A DNA stretch of 64,000 nt from Stenotrophomonas maltophilia (GTDB lineage: Bacteria > Pseudomonadota > Gammaproteobacteria > Xanthomonadales > Xanthomonadaceae), in assembly GCF_002138415.1 (NCBI RefSeq), contig NZ_CP015612.1, positions 1,590,001 through 1,654,000 of the forward strand. Reading direction: 5' to 3'. A model generated the notes under the pieces. That model worked only from the letters and a program-made list of their open reading frames with translations. It was not told the DNA's origin and made no database searches. The translations under genes were made by a program, and so were the position numbers. Each line of letters starts with the position of its first letter. The stretch's first letter is position 1. Positions 19,098 through 29,675 of the stretch are shown here, piece after piece.

Positions 19098-19865
19098 TCA
19101 GAACGAGCGCATCAGGGAAATGAAGGCCGAGGTCTGCGTACCGCGACGGGCCATCGGGCTGTCCTTTACGGCATCGCCGAACCACTGGTTGGCGACGACG
19201 CCGGTCGCGCGCCACTTCGTGCCCAGCGGTGTACTGACCGCGATCTGCAGGCTCGGTGATGTCGCGCTGCCCGGGTTGTAGGCGGCAAGTCCCGAGCGCA
19301 GCGCTTCTTCGTCGGTAATGCCGTAGTAGTAGTCGAGCAGGCGCGCACTGGAGTGCACTACGCCGACCCTGGGTACCCAGGTGAAGCGGCCGGCCTGGAT
19401 GGGATAGCTGTAGTGCAGGCGCGACTCCATGCCACCTCCGTGCCCGGTGACCTCGCGCATCACGCTGGCCTCGACGATGCCCCAGTCGGCGCTGTATTCA
19501 CCATTGATGCCGGCCATGGCAGACATCTGCCGGCTGTGCAGGCGACGCAGCTGAGGGTCGTTCACGTCGTCGGTCTTGAAGCGCAGCGTGTAGGGCGTGA
19601 CCGCCGCCGACAGGCGCAGGCCCTCGCGCTTGTACAGGTACATGCCCAGCGAGCCCGGGCTGGCGAAGAAGCGCTCGCCCTGCCAGGCAATGGACGGTAC
19701 GACCAGCGGCTTGACGTCGTAGTGGGCGTAGGCCCCTGAGGTCGCACCGGCACTGATACCGGCCTGCACCCCCGTGTTCCGGTCGGCGGCGTGGGCGATC
19801 AACGGAAGGCCGATGGCAGCGGAGAACAGCAACGGGCGCAGCAGGGTCGGGGACAGCGACGGCAT
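19098..19865 (-). CDS. MipA/OmpV-family outer membrane protein
   Basis: 255 aa. Signal peptide MPSLSPTLLRPLLFSAAIGLP ending AHA, then a beta-barrel-like alternation and a C-terminal Phe (SLMRSF). Internal features of MipA/OmpV: YYGITDEEALRSGLAAYNPGSA and a scaffold of paired Gly/aromatic strands (GMYLYKREGLRLSAAV). Family members bind MltA in E. coli or act as small porins. Divergently transcribed from a two-component system 145 nt away, which often controls such porins; that link is inference. Confidence 0.8.
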   Translation of the reverse strand: MPSLSPTLLRPLLFSAAIGLPLIAHAADRNTGVQAGISAGATSGAYAHYDVKPLVVPSIAWQGERFFASPGSLGMYLYKREGLRLSAAVTPYTLRFKTDDVNDPQLRRLHSRQMSAMAGINGEYSADWGIVEASVMREVTGHGGGMESRLHYSYPIQAGRFTWVPRVGVVHSSARLLDYYYGITDEEALRSGLAAYNPGSATSPSLQIAVSTPLGTKWRATGVVANQWFGDAVKDSPMARRGTQTSAFISLMRSF

Positions 19866-20010
19866 CGATCAGCCACTTTGCGGGGGATGGCTGTGCATGG
19901 TGTGGGCACAACATTGTCAGAACATTGCGCCTTGGCAATCGGCACGCGAAGGCGCCCAAATCCGGCGCCAGGCACTATGATCGGCACCGTTTCCGGTAGC
20001 CGAGCCCCTG

Positions 20011-20682
20011 ATGCGCATCCTCCTGGTCGAAGACGATCCCGATCTGTCCCGTGCCCTGCAATCGGGCCTGGAGCGGCAGGGCGTGGTCGCCGACGTGGTC
20101 GGCAACCTGGCCGAAGCTGCGCTCGCGCTACGCGAGCCGGTGCACCAGCTGATGCTGCTCGACCGCCAGCTGCCCGATGGCGATGGCGTGGCTTTCGTTG
20201 CCACCGCGCGCGCACTGCGCCCGAACTTGGCGGTGATCATGCTGACCGCCAAGGGCACGTTGTCGGACAAGGTCGAGGGGCTGGACGTCGGTGCCGATGA
20301 CTACCTGGTCAAGCCGGTGGCGATCGAAGAACTGATGGCGCGCATCCGTGCAGTCTCGCGGCGGCCCTCGGCAATGGTGACGCCGAGCCTGCGGCTGGGC
20401 CGGCTGGAATTCGACTTCGAATCATTGCAGGCACAGGTGGAGGGCCAGCCGCTGGCGCTACCCCGGCGCCAGGTGCTGGTGCTGCAGGCGCTGGCGATGC
20501 GCCAGGGGCGCACGGTCACCCGCAGCGCACTGGAGGCGGCGGTGTACGGTTTTGATGATGAGATCCAGTCCAATGCGCTTGATGCGCACATTTCCAAGCT
20601 GCGCAAGGCGCTGCAGCAGGCCGGGGCCGGTGTGGAGATCCATGTGATCCGGGGCGTCGGTTACCTGCTGGCGGAGGCCTGA
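20011..20682 (+). CDS. OmpR/PhoB-family response regulator
   Basis: 223 aa. Receiver domain with acidic pocket E7-D8-D9, phospho-acceptor D51 (LMLLDRQLPDGDG), T79 and K101 (YLVKP). The winged-helix output domain has LPRRQVLVLQALAMRQGRTV and ends NALDAHISKLRKAL...IRGVGYLLAE. It binds DNA after phosphorylation by the kinase whose ATG lies 1 nt past this stop. A QseB/PmrA-like subfamily is plausible. Likely target: the divergent MipA/OmpV gene. Confidence 0.93.
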   Translation: MRILLVEDDPDLSRALQSGLERQGVVADVVGNLAEAALALREPVHQLMLLDRQLPDGDGVAFVATARALRPNLAVIMLTAKGTLSDKVEGLDVGADDYLVKPVAIEELMARIRAVSRRPSAMVTPSLRLGRLEFDFESLQAQVEGQPLALPRRQVLVLQALAMRQGRTVTRSALEAAVYGFDDEIQSNALDAHISKLRKALQQAGAGVEIHVIRGVGYLLAEA

Positions 20683-20683
20683 G

Positions 20684-22027
20684 ATGGCCCGTCCGATCCG
20701 CTCCATCACGCTTGGCCTGGCCTGGCGGTTGTTCCTGGCGCAGGCCTTCACCGTGCTGTTCGCGGTGGTCGCGCTGATCCTGACCTGGGGCGACAAGGAC
20801 TCCTGGGGCATGGACATGTTCACTGCCGAGGCAGTGGCCAAAGCCGTGCACAGCGAAGGTGGCAGGCTGGTGCTGGACCAGGCACGCTGGGAAACGCTCA
20901 ACGCTGGGGCCGGTGGCAACCTCTGGTTCGCGGCGGTCGATGACAAGGGCATGTGGCTGGAGCGCGGCACGATTCCCGCGATCCACGCGCCGTTGCTGGC
21001 ACGCTTGCCGACAGTGGGTGCAACCGAACTGGGTTCACTGGTGCCGCCCTATCTGGACGTGGCGCGGGTGATGATCCGCAACGAGGATGGGCGGCGCATC
21101 ACGGTGATGGTGGGCGGGGCACCGAAGGGCGGGCTGCTGGATGGCGCGCTGATGGTGCTGCGCCTCATCGGTCTGTGGTTCTTCCTGCCGTTGATCGTGG
21201 TCACGCTGCTGGTGATGCCGACCGTGATCCACCGTGCGATGCGTGGCGTGCGTCGGTCCGCACAGCAGGCCAAGGAGCTGGATATCGGCCAGCCGGGTGC
21301 GCGTCTGGATGCGCAGCTGGTGTCGACCGAGGTCGCACCGCTGGTGGAAGCCTTCAACGACGCGATCGACAAGGTGCAGCAGGGGTATGCCGCGCGTGAC
21401 AAGTTCCTCGCCGATGCCGCGCACGAACTGCGGGTGCCGATCGCGGTGGTGCAGGCGCGCCTGTCGCAGCTGCCACAGGGTGAGCTGAAGTCGCAGCTGC
21501 TGACCGACGTGGCGCGGCTGGGCAACGTCGCCGAGCACCTGCTGGATCTGCAGCGGCTCGATCGCAACGTCGGCGCGCTGCAGCGGCTGGACCTGGCGCT
21601 GCTGGTGCGTGAGGCGGCCGCTGATCTGGCGCCACTGGTGGTCGGTGCTGGCTATGGCTTCGAAGTAGATGCACCGGAGGCTCCGGTGTGGATCCACGGC
21701 GACAGCCTGGCGCTGGGCCGGGTGATCGCCAACCTGGTGCACAACGCCATCGTCCACGGCGGCGGGCGCGGCACTATCTGCGTGCGCCTGGACACGCGCG
21801 GCCTGCTGGAAGTCAGCGATCAGGGCGCCGGTATTCCGGTGAGCGACCGCGAAGCGATCTTCGAGCCCTTCCATCGCCTCCGCGCGGCGGGCAGCGGCAG
21901 TGGCCTGGGCCTGCATCTGGTGAAGGAAATCGTGCAGCACCACGGCGGCTCGGTCAGTGTTGGCGAGGCCGCCGGCGGCGGTGCCAGCTTCCGTGTCAAC
22001 TTCCACCGCGGCACCGTCCGGCGCTGA
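20684..22027 (+). CDS. Sensor histidine kinase
   Basis: 447 aa. TM1 at about 17-34 and TM2 at about 158-180 bound a short periplasmic sensor of about 120 residues. Then HisKA with H247 (FLADAAHELRVPIA), and HATPase_c with N-box NLVHNAIVHG, G1 SDQGAGIPVSD and G2 SGSGLGLHLVKE. Phosphorylates the upstream-encoded regulator; the signal is unknown. Confidence 0.93.
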   Translation: MARPIRSITLGLAWRLFLAQAFTVLFAVVALILTWGDKDSWGMDMFTAEAVAKAVHSEGGRLVLDQARWETLNAGAGGNLWFAAVDDKGMWLERGTIPAIHAPLLARLPTVGATELGSLVPPYLDVARVMIRNEDGRRITVMVGGAPKGGLLDGALMVLRLIGLWFFLPLIVVTLLVMPTVIHRAMRGVRRSAQQAKELDIGQPGARLDAQLVSTEVAPLVEAFNDAIDKVQQGYAARDKFLADAAHELRVPIAVVQARLSQLPQGELKSQLLTDVARLGNVAEHLLDLQRLDRNVGALQRLDLALLVREAAADLAPLVVGAGYGFEVDAPEAPVWIHGDSLALGRVIANLVHNAIVHGGGRGTICVRLDTRGLLEVSDQGAGIPVSDREAIFEPFHRLRAAGSGSGLGLHLVKEIVQHHGGSVSVGEAAGGGASFRVNFHRGTVRR

Positions 22028-22086
22028 CAGCCACGCGGGTAAATCCCCGATAGGCAGCCTGTTACGCCTGGCGGCAGGCTGGTGGA

Positions 22087-24486
22087 ATGGTTTCCGAACG
22101 TTCCGCACCGGCCCTGTTCGGCCCCGGCTGCGCCGCCGGTCTGGTGTTGGGCGCGCTGGCCTGTGTGCAGATGCCGGCGCTGCTGCCGCTGTGGCTGAGC
22201 GTGCCGATGGCGGTTGCCGGCGGCGCGGGTTGGTTGCTGCGCTGGCGCGGCCGCACCTGGGCTGCAATCGTGCTCGGCCTGGCATGGGCAACATTGCACG
22301 GGCACTGGGCCCTGCACGGCCAGCTGCCACCCGGCGCGCCGCCGCAGGATGTGCAGGTGCGCGGGCGGGTGGCTGATCTTCCGCAGAGCGGGCCCGGCTA
22401 CACGCGTTTCGTGTTGCACGTGGATGAGGCCGATACCTTGCCAGCGTTGCGTGGCAGGCGCCTGCAGATCACCTGGAACGACCCGTGGCGCAGATCGTCA
22501 GCGCACGAGGCCGAGGGCGGACGTCATGCGGTTCGTGCGGGATCGCATTGGCAGTTGTCGTTGCGCGTGCGTGCACCACGCTCGCGGATCAATCCGGGTG
22601 GCTTCGATGGCGAACGCCATGCATTGCTGCGAGGTATTTCCGGCAATGGAACGGTGCGCGACCCGGGCGCTGCACATGAGCGCGTGCCCGCGCAGGGCCT
22701 GCCAGCCTGGCGCGAGCGCAGCAGTGACGCCATCGCCACGCAGGTGGCACATCCTGCCGCGCGATTCGTGCAGGCTTTGGCACTGGGCGACACTCGCGGA
22801 CTGTCCGATACCGACTGGGAGCACCTGCGCGCGCTGGGCCTGACCCATCTGGTCGCGATTTCCGGGTTTCACGTGGGCGTGGTCGCTGGCTTCGGCGTAC
22901 TGCTGTGCCGCTTGTCGTGGTGGTTGTGTCCGCTGCTGGGACGTTACTGGCCCCGGCCGCAGGCGGCGGCGTGGGGTGCGGCGCTGGCCGCAGCCGCCTA
23001 CGCGGTGGCGGCCGGCGGCGCGCTGCCAACGGTGCGCGCGGCGCTGATGATCGGGCTGGTGGCACTGGCCCGTGCCGGACGTCGTCCGGTGGGTGCGGGG
23101 CAGGGGCTGGCCCTGGCCGCGATGGTGATGCTGCTGCCGGCGCCGCTATCGGTGTTGTCGGCCGGGTTCTGGCTCAGCTTTGGTGGCGTGCTGTGGCTGC
23201 TGTGGTGCCTGCCGCGGACCGGGCCGGAGGGCGTCGGCGGTGGCCTGCGCGGCTTCCTCGCTGCGCAGGGTGTGGCCAGCCTCGGCCTGCTGCCGCTATG
23301 CGTGGCCTTGTTCGGCGGCACCGCGCGCTTGGGCCCGCTGGTCAATCTGCCGATCATTCCGTGGTGGACGCTGCTGGTGGTGCCGTTGTCGCTGCTGGGT
23401 ACCGGCCTGCACGCGCTGCATGACGGCGCCGGGCGCTGGGCCTGGCGTGCCGCTGCCTGGCTGTTCGAGCTCAGTTGGCAGGCCCTGCAGCCACTTGCGC
23501 TGCACCCGCAGGCGATGTGGTGGCTGGCCGAGGCGCCGCGCTGGGCAGTACCGGCGGCGTTGCTGGGGGTGTTCTGGTGGCTGCTGCCACGCGGCGCCGG
23601 CGGTGGCCTGGCGGGCCTGCTGCTGTGCCTGCCGCTGTTGTGGCCCGCCCGGCATGCACCGGCCGAAGGGGAACTGGAGCTGCTGGTGCACGATGTTGGC
23701 CAGGGCACCGCGGTGTTGCTGCGCACGGCGCGGCACGCACTCTGGTACGACGTGGGGCCGCCGACCGGAGGCGATGGCAATGAGCGGATCCTGGTGCCGG
23801 TGTTGCGTGCGCTGGGGCAGGGGCCGCCGCAGCAGGCGATGCTCAGCCATGACCATCTGGACCACACCGGCAGCCTGCCGAGCCTGCGCCGGCAATTGCC
23901 TGGGCTGCAGCTGATGGCGCCGCCCGGCAGCGCCATCGGCGGGGCCCGGCCGTGCCAGCAGGGCATGCGCTGGCAGTGGGATGGTGTCGACTTCCAGGTG
24001 CTGCACCCGGCACCGGGTAGCCGGCAGGCCGAGAATGAAGACAGCTGCGTGCTGCGCGTCGCCAGCCGTCATGGCGTGGTCCTGCTGCCGGGCGACATCG
24101 GCCGCCCGGCCGAGCAGGTGCTGTTGCACGCGTCTCCGGCGGCATTGAAGGCGGATGTGGTGCTGGTGCCGCATCATGGCAGCGGTGGCAGCTCCAGCGC
24201 GCCGTGGGTGGCCGCCGTGGCGCCACGGTTGGCGGTGGTCTCGGCCGGGCACCGCAACCGCTTCGGCCATCCACGCCAGGACGTGGTCCAGCGCTGGCAG
24301 GCGCAGGGGGCGGAAGTGCTGGCCACGGCCGACTCCGGGGCGATCCGCGTATGGCTTGGTGCACAAGGGCTGCAGCTGCGTGAACAGCGTATCCACGCAT
24401 CCCGGTGGTGGGATGCCGCTGGGCGGGCGCGGTCGGCTGCTATCCTATCGCCGATCGAACAAGCGGCCATTGGGCCGGAGGGTTGA
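22087..24486 (+). CDS. comEC: DNA uptake channel ComEC/Rec2
   Basis: 799 aa. Inner-membrane channel for single-stranded DNA in transformation. N-terminal helices and an OB-like DUF4131 region (VRGRVADLPQSG), then the Competence domain (LTHLVAISGFHVGVVAGFG), and a C-terminal metallo-beta-lactamase-like nuclease domain with DVGQGTAVLLRT, SHDHLDHTGSLPSL, LLPGDIG and PHHGSGGSSS. All metal ligands appear present. First gene of the comEC-exbB-exbD-msbA-lpxK-kdsB cluster. Confidence 0.95.
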   Translation: MVSERSAPALFGPGCAAGLVLGALACVQMPALLPLWLSVPMAVAGGAGWLLRWRGRTWAAIVLGLAWATLHGHWALHGQLPPGAPPQDVQVRGRVADLPQSGPGYTRFVLHVDEADTLPALRGRRLQITWNDPWRRSSAHEAEGGRHAVRAGSHWQLSLRVRAPRSRINPGGFDGERHALLRGISGNGTVRDPGAAHERVPAQGLPAWRERSSDAIATQVAHPAARFVQALALGDTRGLSDTDWEHLRALGLTHLVAISGFHVGVVAGFGVLLCRLSWWLCPLLGRYWPRPQAAAWGAALAAAAYAVAAGGALPTVRAALMIGLVALARAGRRPVGAGQGLALAAMVMLLPAPLSVLSAGFWLSFGGVLWLLWCLPRTGPEGVGGGLRGFLAAQGVASLGLLPLCVALFGGTARLGPLVNLPIIPWWTLLVVPLSLLGTGLHALHDGAGRWAWRAAAWLFELSWQALQPLALHPQAMWWLAEAPRWAVPAALLGVFWWLLPRGAGGGLAGLLLCLPLLWPARHAPAEGELELLVHDVGQGTAVLLRTARHALWYDVGPPTGGDGNERILVPVLRALGQGPPQQAMLSHDHLDHTGSLPSLRRQLPGLQLMAPPGSAIGGARPCQQGMRWQWDGVDFQVLHPAPGSRQAENEDSCVLRVASRHGVVLLPGDIGRPAEQVLLHASPAALKADVVLVPHHGSGGSSSAPWVAAVAPRLAVVSAGHRNRFGHPRQDVVQRWQAQGAEVLATADSGAIRVWLGAQGLQLREQRIHASRWWDAAGRARSAAILSPIEQAAIGPEG

Positions 24487-24489
24487 AAC

Positions 24490-25152
24490 GTGTGGGAACT
24501 GGTCAAGGCCGGTGGCTGGCCGATGGTGCCGCTGCTGCTGTTGGGCGTACTGGCTTTGGCGATCATCCTGGAGCGTTTCTGGTCCCTGCGGCGAACGGAG
24601 GTGCTGCCGCCCGGCCTCGGCCAGGAAGTGCGCAACTGGGCTGCGCGCGGCAAGCTCGATCCGGCACACCTGCAGACCCTGCGTACCAACTCGCCGCTGG
24701 GCGCGCTGCTGGCCGCCGCACTGGAAGCGCGCAACCGCCCGCGCGACCAGATCCGCGAACGCATTGAAGACACCGGCCGCCACCTGGTGCACCGCATGGA
24801 GCGTTTCCTGAACGCGCTGGGCACCATCGCCTCGGCCGGCCCGCTGCTGGGTCTGCTCGGCACGGTCATCGGCATGATCCAGATGTTCCTGGGCATCCTC
24901 GACCACGGCGTGGGCGACGTGAACCAGCTGGCCGGCGGCATCGGCAAGGCGCTGGTGTGCACCGCCACCGGCATGATCGTGGCCATCCCGGCGCTGATGT
25001 TCCATCGCTACTTCAAGGGCCGCATTCACGGCTACGTGGTGGAAATGGAGCAGGAAGCCAGCGCGCTGCTGGATACGCTCGACGGCCGCCCCGGGGTGAT
25101 GAACCCGGCCCCGGCCGCGCGTCCGGCCGGCGCCGCCACGGCGAAGGCCTGA
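24490..25152 (+). CDS. exbB: MotA/TolQ/ExbB-family proton channel subunit
   Basis: 220 aa, GTG start 24490 with GGAGGG at 24477-24482. Three membrane segments (about 12-30, 105-130, 150-170) with GTIASAGPLLGLLGTVIGMIQ and ALVCTATGMIVAIPALMFHRYF, the ExbB/TolQ signature. It forms a proton-driven complex with the ExbD-like protein encoded 3 nt downstream. Its position before msbA is shared with Pseudomonas; whether it energises TonB or an envelope lipid function is unknown. Confidence 0.92.
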   Translation: MWELVKAGGWPMVPLLLLGVLALAIILERFWSLRRTEVLPPGLGQEVRNWAARGKLDPAHLQTLRTNSPLGALLAAALEARNRPRDQIRERIEDTGRHLVHRMERFLNALGTIASAGPLLGLLGTVIGMIQMFLGILDHGVGDVNQLAGGIGKALVCTATGMIVAIPALMFHRYFKGRIHGYVVEMEQEASALLDTLDGRPGVMNPAPAARPAGAATAKA

Positions 25153-25155
25153 TCG

Positions 25156-25578
25156 ATGCGTATCGGCAACGACCGATCCCAGGATGAGCCGCATATCGAT
25201 CTGGTGCCGCTGATCGACGTCATTCTGGTGCTGATCATCTTCTTCGTGGTCACCACCACCTTCGATGCGCGTTCGACGCTGCAGGTGCAGCTGCCGACCG
25301 CCAGCCAGCAGCAGACCAACGAGCCGCCGCGTTCGCTCAGCGTGCTGATCAATGCCGAAGGCCGCTACTTCATCAATGACCAGGAAGTACTGCGCAGCGA
25401 CGTCGAGTCGGTCAAGCAGACCATCGCCGCCGTGGCCGGCAGCGATCGCGAGCAGACCGTGCTGCTGCGTGCCGACGCGCGCACTCCCTACCAGGCCGTG
25501 GTGACCGCGCAGGATGCGCTGGGCCAGCTCGGCTTCCGCCGTATTGCCATTGCAACAGCACCCGAGGTGCGTCCATGA
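25156..25578 (+). CDS. exbD: ExbD/TolR-family protein
   Basis: 140 aa. One N-terminal transmembrane helix carrying the essential Asp (HIDLVPLIDVILVLIIFFVV) and a periplasmic domain with TVLLRADARTPYQAVVTAQDAL, typical of ExbD. Stop overlaps the msbA start (ATGA). Confidence 0.93.
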   Translation: MRIGNDRSQDEPHIDLVPLIDVILVLIIFFVVTTTFDARSTLQVQLPTASQQQTNEPPRSLSVLINAEGRYFINDQEVLRSDVESVKQTIAAVAGSDREQTVLLRADARTPYQAVVTAQDALGQLGFRRIAIATAPEVRP

Positions 25579-27323
25579 GTTCCAATCACGCGCCGGTGTG
25601 GCCGATCTACAAACGTCTGCTGGGGTACACCCGTGCCTACTGGGTGTTCATGGTGGCCGCGGTCATCGCCATGGTGGTCGAAGCCCTGGCCGGCTATCAC
25701 TTCACCAAATTGATGGAACCGCTGGTCAATCGTGGTTTCGTCAATCCGGAACCGCGCATGGCGGTGATCCTGCCGCTGACCATCCTCGGCCTGTTCCTGA
25801 TGCGCAGCATCGCCACCTGGGTGAGCGACTATGCGCTGGCCAAGACCGGCCGCAGCGTGGTGCGCGACCTGCGCGAACAGGTGCTGGCCAAGTACCTGCA
25901 TCTGCCGTCCTCGCATTTCGATACCGAAGCGACGCCGGTGATGGTCAGCCGCCTGAACTTCGATACCGAACAGGTCACCCAGGCCAGCGCAGACGCGCTC
26001 AAGACCGTGGTGGCCGATACCCTGACCATCATCGCCATGCTGGCGGTGATGCTGCAGATGAGCGTCAAGGTCACCGTGGCGATGCTGGTGGTGGTGCCGC
26101 TGATCGGCGTGATCGTGTCCTACGTGGGCAAGCGCTACCGCCGCATCAGCCGGGGCATCCAGGACGGCATGGGCTCGATGGCGCAGACCGCCGAGCAGTC
26201 GCTGGCCGCGCAGCAGGAAGTGAAGGTGCATGGCACCCAGCAGCATGAGATCTCGCGCTACTCGCGCCTGGCCAACCGCATGCTGTCGCTGAACATGAAG
26301 GTGGAAGTCACCCGTGCCGCGGCGTCCAGCGTGGTCCAGTTCCTGGCCGCACTGGCGCTGGCGGTGATCGTCTGGGTGTCTACGCGCGAAGCGCTGGCCG
26401 GTCGTCTCAATGCGGGCCAGTTCATGGGCCTGATGACCTCGATGATGGCGATCATTCCTTCGCTGCGTCGTCTGACCAGCGTGCAGACCTCGATCTCGCG
26501 CGGCGTGGCGGCTGCCGAGCGTCTGTTCAGCATTCTCGACATGCCGGTGGAGCGCGACGAGGGCCGCAAGACGGTGCAGCGCGTGCGTGGCGAACTGGCC
26601 TTCGACCACGTCATGCTGCGTTACCGCGAGGACAGTGGCATTGCGCTGGACGACATCAGCTTCGTTGCCAAGCCCGGAACGGTCACCGCCATCGTCGGCC
26701 GCTCCGGCAGCGGCAAGACCAGCCTGATCCGGCTGGTGCCACGCTTCTACGAGCCCAGTGGCGGACGCATCACCCTTGATGGCGTGGCGCTGGATGATTA
26801 CCCGCTGGCCGACCTGCGTCGCCAGGTGGCGATGGTGGGGCAGAAGGTCATGCTGTTCGATGACACCATCGCCGCCAACATCGCTTACGGCATGGAGGCC
26901 AGTGAGGAGCAGATCCGCGCGGCGGCCGAAGCGGCCAATGCATGGGAATTCATCGCACGCATGCCGCAGCAGCTGCAGACCCCGGTGGGTGAAAACGGCG
27001 CGCTGCTGTCCGGCGGCCAGCGCCAGCGCCTGGCCATCGCCCGCGCGATCCTGCGCGACGCACCGATCCTGATCCTCGATGAAGCCACTGCAGCGCTCGA
27101 CAACGAATCCGAGCGTCTGGTGCAGGACGCGCTGCAGCGATTGATGCCCGAGCGCACTACGCTGGTCATCGCGCACCGCCTGTCGACCATCGAGCATGCC
27201 GACCTGGTGCTGGTGATGGACCACGGTCGCATCGTCGAGCGCGGTACCCACAAGGAGCTGCTCACCATGGGTGGCCTGTACCAGCATCTGCACAGCATGC
27301 AGTTCCGCGAAAGGCAGGACTGA
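25575..27323 (+). CDS. msbA: Lipid A export ATP-binding/permease MsbA
   Basis: 582 aa half-transporter that flips lipid A-core across the inner membrane. Six-helix ABC exporter domain (1-330), then the nucleotide-binding domain: Walker [12 protein letters not shown]-loop GQKVMLF, signature [15 protein letters not shown], Walker [14 protein letters not shown]-loop VIAHRLS. Followed by lpxK with a TGATG overlap, as in other Gram-negatives. Confidence 0.96.
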   Translation: MSSNHAPVWPIYKRLLGYTRAYWVFMVAAVIAMVVEALAGYHFTKLMEPLVNRGFVNPEPRMAVILPLTILGLFLMRSIATWVSDYALAKTGRSVVRDLREQVLAKYLHLPSSHFDTEATPVMVSRLNFDTEQVTQASADALKTVVADTLTIIAMLAVMLQMSVKVTVAMLVVVPLIGVIVSYVGKRYRRISRGIQDGMGSMAQTAEQSLAAQQEVKVHGTQQHEISRYSRLANRMLSLNMKVEVTRAAASSVVQFLAALALAVIVWVSTREALAGRLNAGQFMGLMTSMMAIIPSLRRLTSVQTSISRGVAAAERLFSILDMPVERDEGRKTVQRVRGELAFDHVMLRYREDSGIALDDISFVAKPGTVTAIVGRSGSGKTSLIRLVPRFYEPSGGRITLDGVALDDYPLADLRRQVAMVGQKVMLFDDTIAANIAYGMEASEEQIRAAAEAANAWEFIARMPQQLQTPVGENGALLSGGQRQRLAIARAILRDAPILILDEATAALDNESERLVQDALQRLMPERTTLVIAHRLSTIEHADLVLVMDHGRIVERGTHKELLTMGGLYQHLHSMQFRERQD

Positions 27324-28342
27324 TGGCCGGCAAGGGTACCCAGACCCCGCCGTACTGGTACGACGGCAGCCCGGTTCCGTGGGCGATGCGCCTGCTGGCG
27401 CCGCTGTATGCCGGCGTCACCGCGCTGCGCCGCCGGGCCTATCGGCGTGGCTGGCGCAAGCACTACACGCTGCCGGTGCCGGTCATCGTGGTTGGCAATA
27501 TCACCGCCGGTGGCACCGGCAAGACGCCGTTGACCATCGCCCTGGTCGAGCGCCTGCGCGCGGCCGGCTGGAAGCCGGGCGTGGCCAGCCGTGGCTACGG
27601 TCGCGAAGATGCCGACAAACCGCTGTGGGTGAAGGCCGATACGCCGACCGCCAAGGGCGGTGACGAACCGGTGCTGATCGCCTGGAAGACCGGCGTGCCG
27701 GTGCGCGTGGACAGTGACCGCGTTGCTGCCGGCAAGGCGCTGATCGAGGCCGGTTGCGATGTGATCGTCTGCGACGACGGCCTGCAGCACTATCGGCTGG
27801 CGCGCGACATCGAAATCGAAGTGGTCGATGCGCAGCGCCGCTACGGCAATGGCCGGATGATTCCGGCCGGGCCGCTGCGTGAGCCGGTCAGCCGCGCCAG
27901 CGAGTGCGATTTCCGTGTGGTGAATCTCGGCCAGGCCGATGAGGAAACGGCCGCACAGGCCTGCGGCTTCGGCCAGTGGCCGATGGCCCTGCACATCGAC
28001 AGCGCACAACCGCTGGCCGGAGGCCGTGCCCGTCCGCTGTCGTACTTCAAGGGCCAGCGCGTGCACGCCGTGGCCGGTATCGCGCATCCGCAGCGCTTTT
28101 TCGACATGCTGCGAGCGCGCGGCATCGGCGTGGTGCCGCATGCCTTCGCCGACCATCAGGCCTATCAGCCGCAGGACCTGTCCTTTGGCAGCCAGCTGCC
28201 GGTGCTGATGACCGAAAAGGACGCGGTGAAATGCCGTGCGTTCGGTAATGACTGGCACTACGCGGTCCCGCTGCGCGCCGAGCTGCCTGCCGCGTTCTGG
28301 GTGGCGCTGACCGACCGCCTGGACAAGCTGCGACCGAACTGA
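27323..28342 (+). CDS. lpxK: Tetraacyldisaccharide 4'-kinase
   Basis: 339 aa. Phosphorylates the 4' position of the lipid A disaccharide. P-loop [18 protein letters not shown] near residue 57, then VASRGYGR and [19 protein letters not shown], all typical. Translationally coupled to msbA. Confidence 0.96.
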   Translation: MAGKGTQTPPYWYDGSPVPWAMRLLAPLYAGVTALRRRAYRRGWRKHYTLPVPVIVVGNITAGGTGKTPLTIALVERLRAAGWKPGVASRGYGREDADKPLWVKADTPTAKGGDEPVLIAWKTGVPVRVDSDRVAAGKALIEAGCDVIVCDDGLQHYRLARDIEIEVVDAQRRYGNGRMIPAGPLREPVSRASECDFRVVNLGQADEETAAQACGFGQWPMALHIDSAQPLAGGRARPLSYFKGQRVHAVAGIAHPQRFFDMLRARGIGVVPHAFADHQAYQPQDLSFGSQLPVLMTEKDAVKCRAFGNDWHYAVPLRAELPAAFWVALTDRLDKLRPN

Positions 28343-28416
28343 GTGGCGCGGCGGCGCTTGCATTCATGCGCCGCCGGCCGCATTCCCGTTGTAACGAGCC
28401 TGCCGAGTACCGCCCC

Positions 28417-29190
28417 ATGACCGAATTCGTCGTCGCCATTCCGGCCCGCTATGCCGCCTCGCGGCTGCCGGGCAAGCCGCTGCGCCTGCTGGGCGGTGAG
28501 CCACTGGTGTTGCACGTGGCGCGCCGCGCGCTGCAGGCCGGTGCCGGCGAGGTCTGGGTTGCCACTGACGACCAGCGCATCGCCGACGCACTGTCCGGGC
28601 TGGCCGAAGTGAAGGTGGCGATGACTGCGACCTCACATGCGTCGGGCACCGACCGCCTGGCCGAGTGCGCGCGCATCGCCGGCTGGGCCGACGACACCGT
28701 GGTGGTCAATCTGCAGGGCGATGAACCGTTCGCGCCCGCGGCGGGTATCGGCGCGGTGGCCGAGGCGCTGGTTGAAGGCAATGCGCCGATGTCGACCCTG
28801 GCCACGACCGTCGAGGACGCGCACACCCTGTTCGACCCGAACGTGGTGAAGCTGGTGCGCAATGTGCGCAACGAGGCGATGTACTTCAGTCGTGCGCCGA
28901 TCGCCTGGCATCGCGATGGCTTCGCACGCAGCCGCGACACGCTGCCGGCCGGTCACAACTGGCTGCGCCATATCGGCATCTACGGCTACCGCGCCGGCTT
29001 CCTGCAGCAGTTCGCGGCGATGCCGCCGGGTCAGCTGGAGCAGATCGAATCGCTGGAACAGCTGCGCGTGCTGGAAGCGGGCTTCCCGATCAGCGTGGCG
29101 ATCTCGCCCGAACCGTTCCCGCCGGGCATCGACACGCCCGAGGACCTGGAGCGCGCCGAAGCGTTGCTGCAGGCAATGGCCGCGCGATGA
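28417..29190 (+). CDS. kdsB: CMP-KDO synthetase
   Basis: 257 aa, start ATG 28417. Activates KDO with CTP for lipopolysaccharide inner core. Signature [37 protein letters not shown] and [17 protein letters not shown]. Stop overlaps the next gene (ATGA). A 74-nt gap separates it from lpxK, with no ycaR-like gene in it. Confidence 0.96.
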   Translation: MTEFVVAIPARYAASRLPGKPLRLLGGEPLVLHVARRALQAGAGEVWVATDDQRIADALSGLAEVKVAMTATSHASGTDRLAECARIAGWADDTVVVNLQGDEPFAPAAGIGAVAEALVEGNAPMSTLATTVEDAHTLFDPNVVKLVRNVRNEAMYFSRAPIAWHRDGFARSRDTLPAGHNWLRHIGIYGYRAGFLQQFAAMPPGQLEQIESLEQLRVLEAGFPISVAISPEPFPPGIDTPEDLERAEALLQAMAAR

Positions 29191-29675
29191 AGCTGCTGGT
29201 TGTCTGCCTCGGCAACATCTGCCGTTCGCCGATGGCCGAAGGTGCGTTGCGCGCACGCCTGGAGGCCTCGCCGCTGGCCGGGCGGGTGCAGGTTGATTCG
29301 GCTGGCACCGGCGACTGGCACGTGGGCGAGCCGCCGGACCGGCGTGCGATCGCCTGCGCAGCCGGGCACGGTGTGGACATCGGCGGCCTGCGTGCGCGCC
29401 AGCTGCAGGCCGCGGATTTCGACCGCTTCGACTGGATCCTGTGCGCCGACGAGGCCAACCTGCGTGATGCCGGGCGCTTGGCCACATCTGCCCAGCGCGA
29501 ACGCCTGGCACTGTACCTGCCCTGGTCGGGTGGAGAGGGCCGGGTGGCGATCCCGGATCCCTACACCGGCGGCAGTGATCATTTCGAACAGGTCTGGACA
29601 TTGGTCGACAATGCTTCAAAACGTGCCGTGGCACGACTGTTGCATGACGCCGACTCCGGCATAATCGGGCCATGA
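29187..29675 (+). CDS. Low-molecular-weight protein-tyrosine phosphatase
   Basis: 162 aa. CX5R active-site loop C7-LGNIC-R13 at the N-terminus, [14 protein letters not shown], and the general-acid loop IPDPYTGG. Its role may be in exopolysaccharide control or stress; the lipopolysaccharide gene context is suggestive only. Overlaps both neighbours by 4 nt. Confidence 0.92.
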   Translation: MKLLVVCLGNICRSPMAEGALRARLEASPLAGRVQVDSAGTGDWHVGEPPDRRAIACAAGHGVDIGGLRARQLQAADFDRFDWILCADEANLRDAGRLATSAQRERLALYLPWSGGEGRVAIPDPYTGGSDHFEQVWTLVDNASKRAVARLLHDADSGIIGP

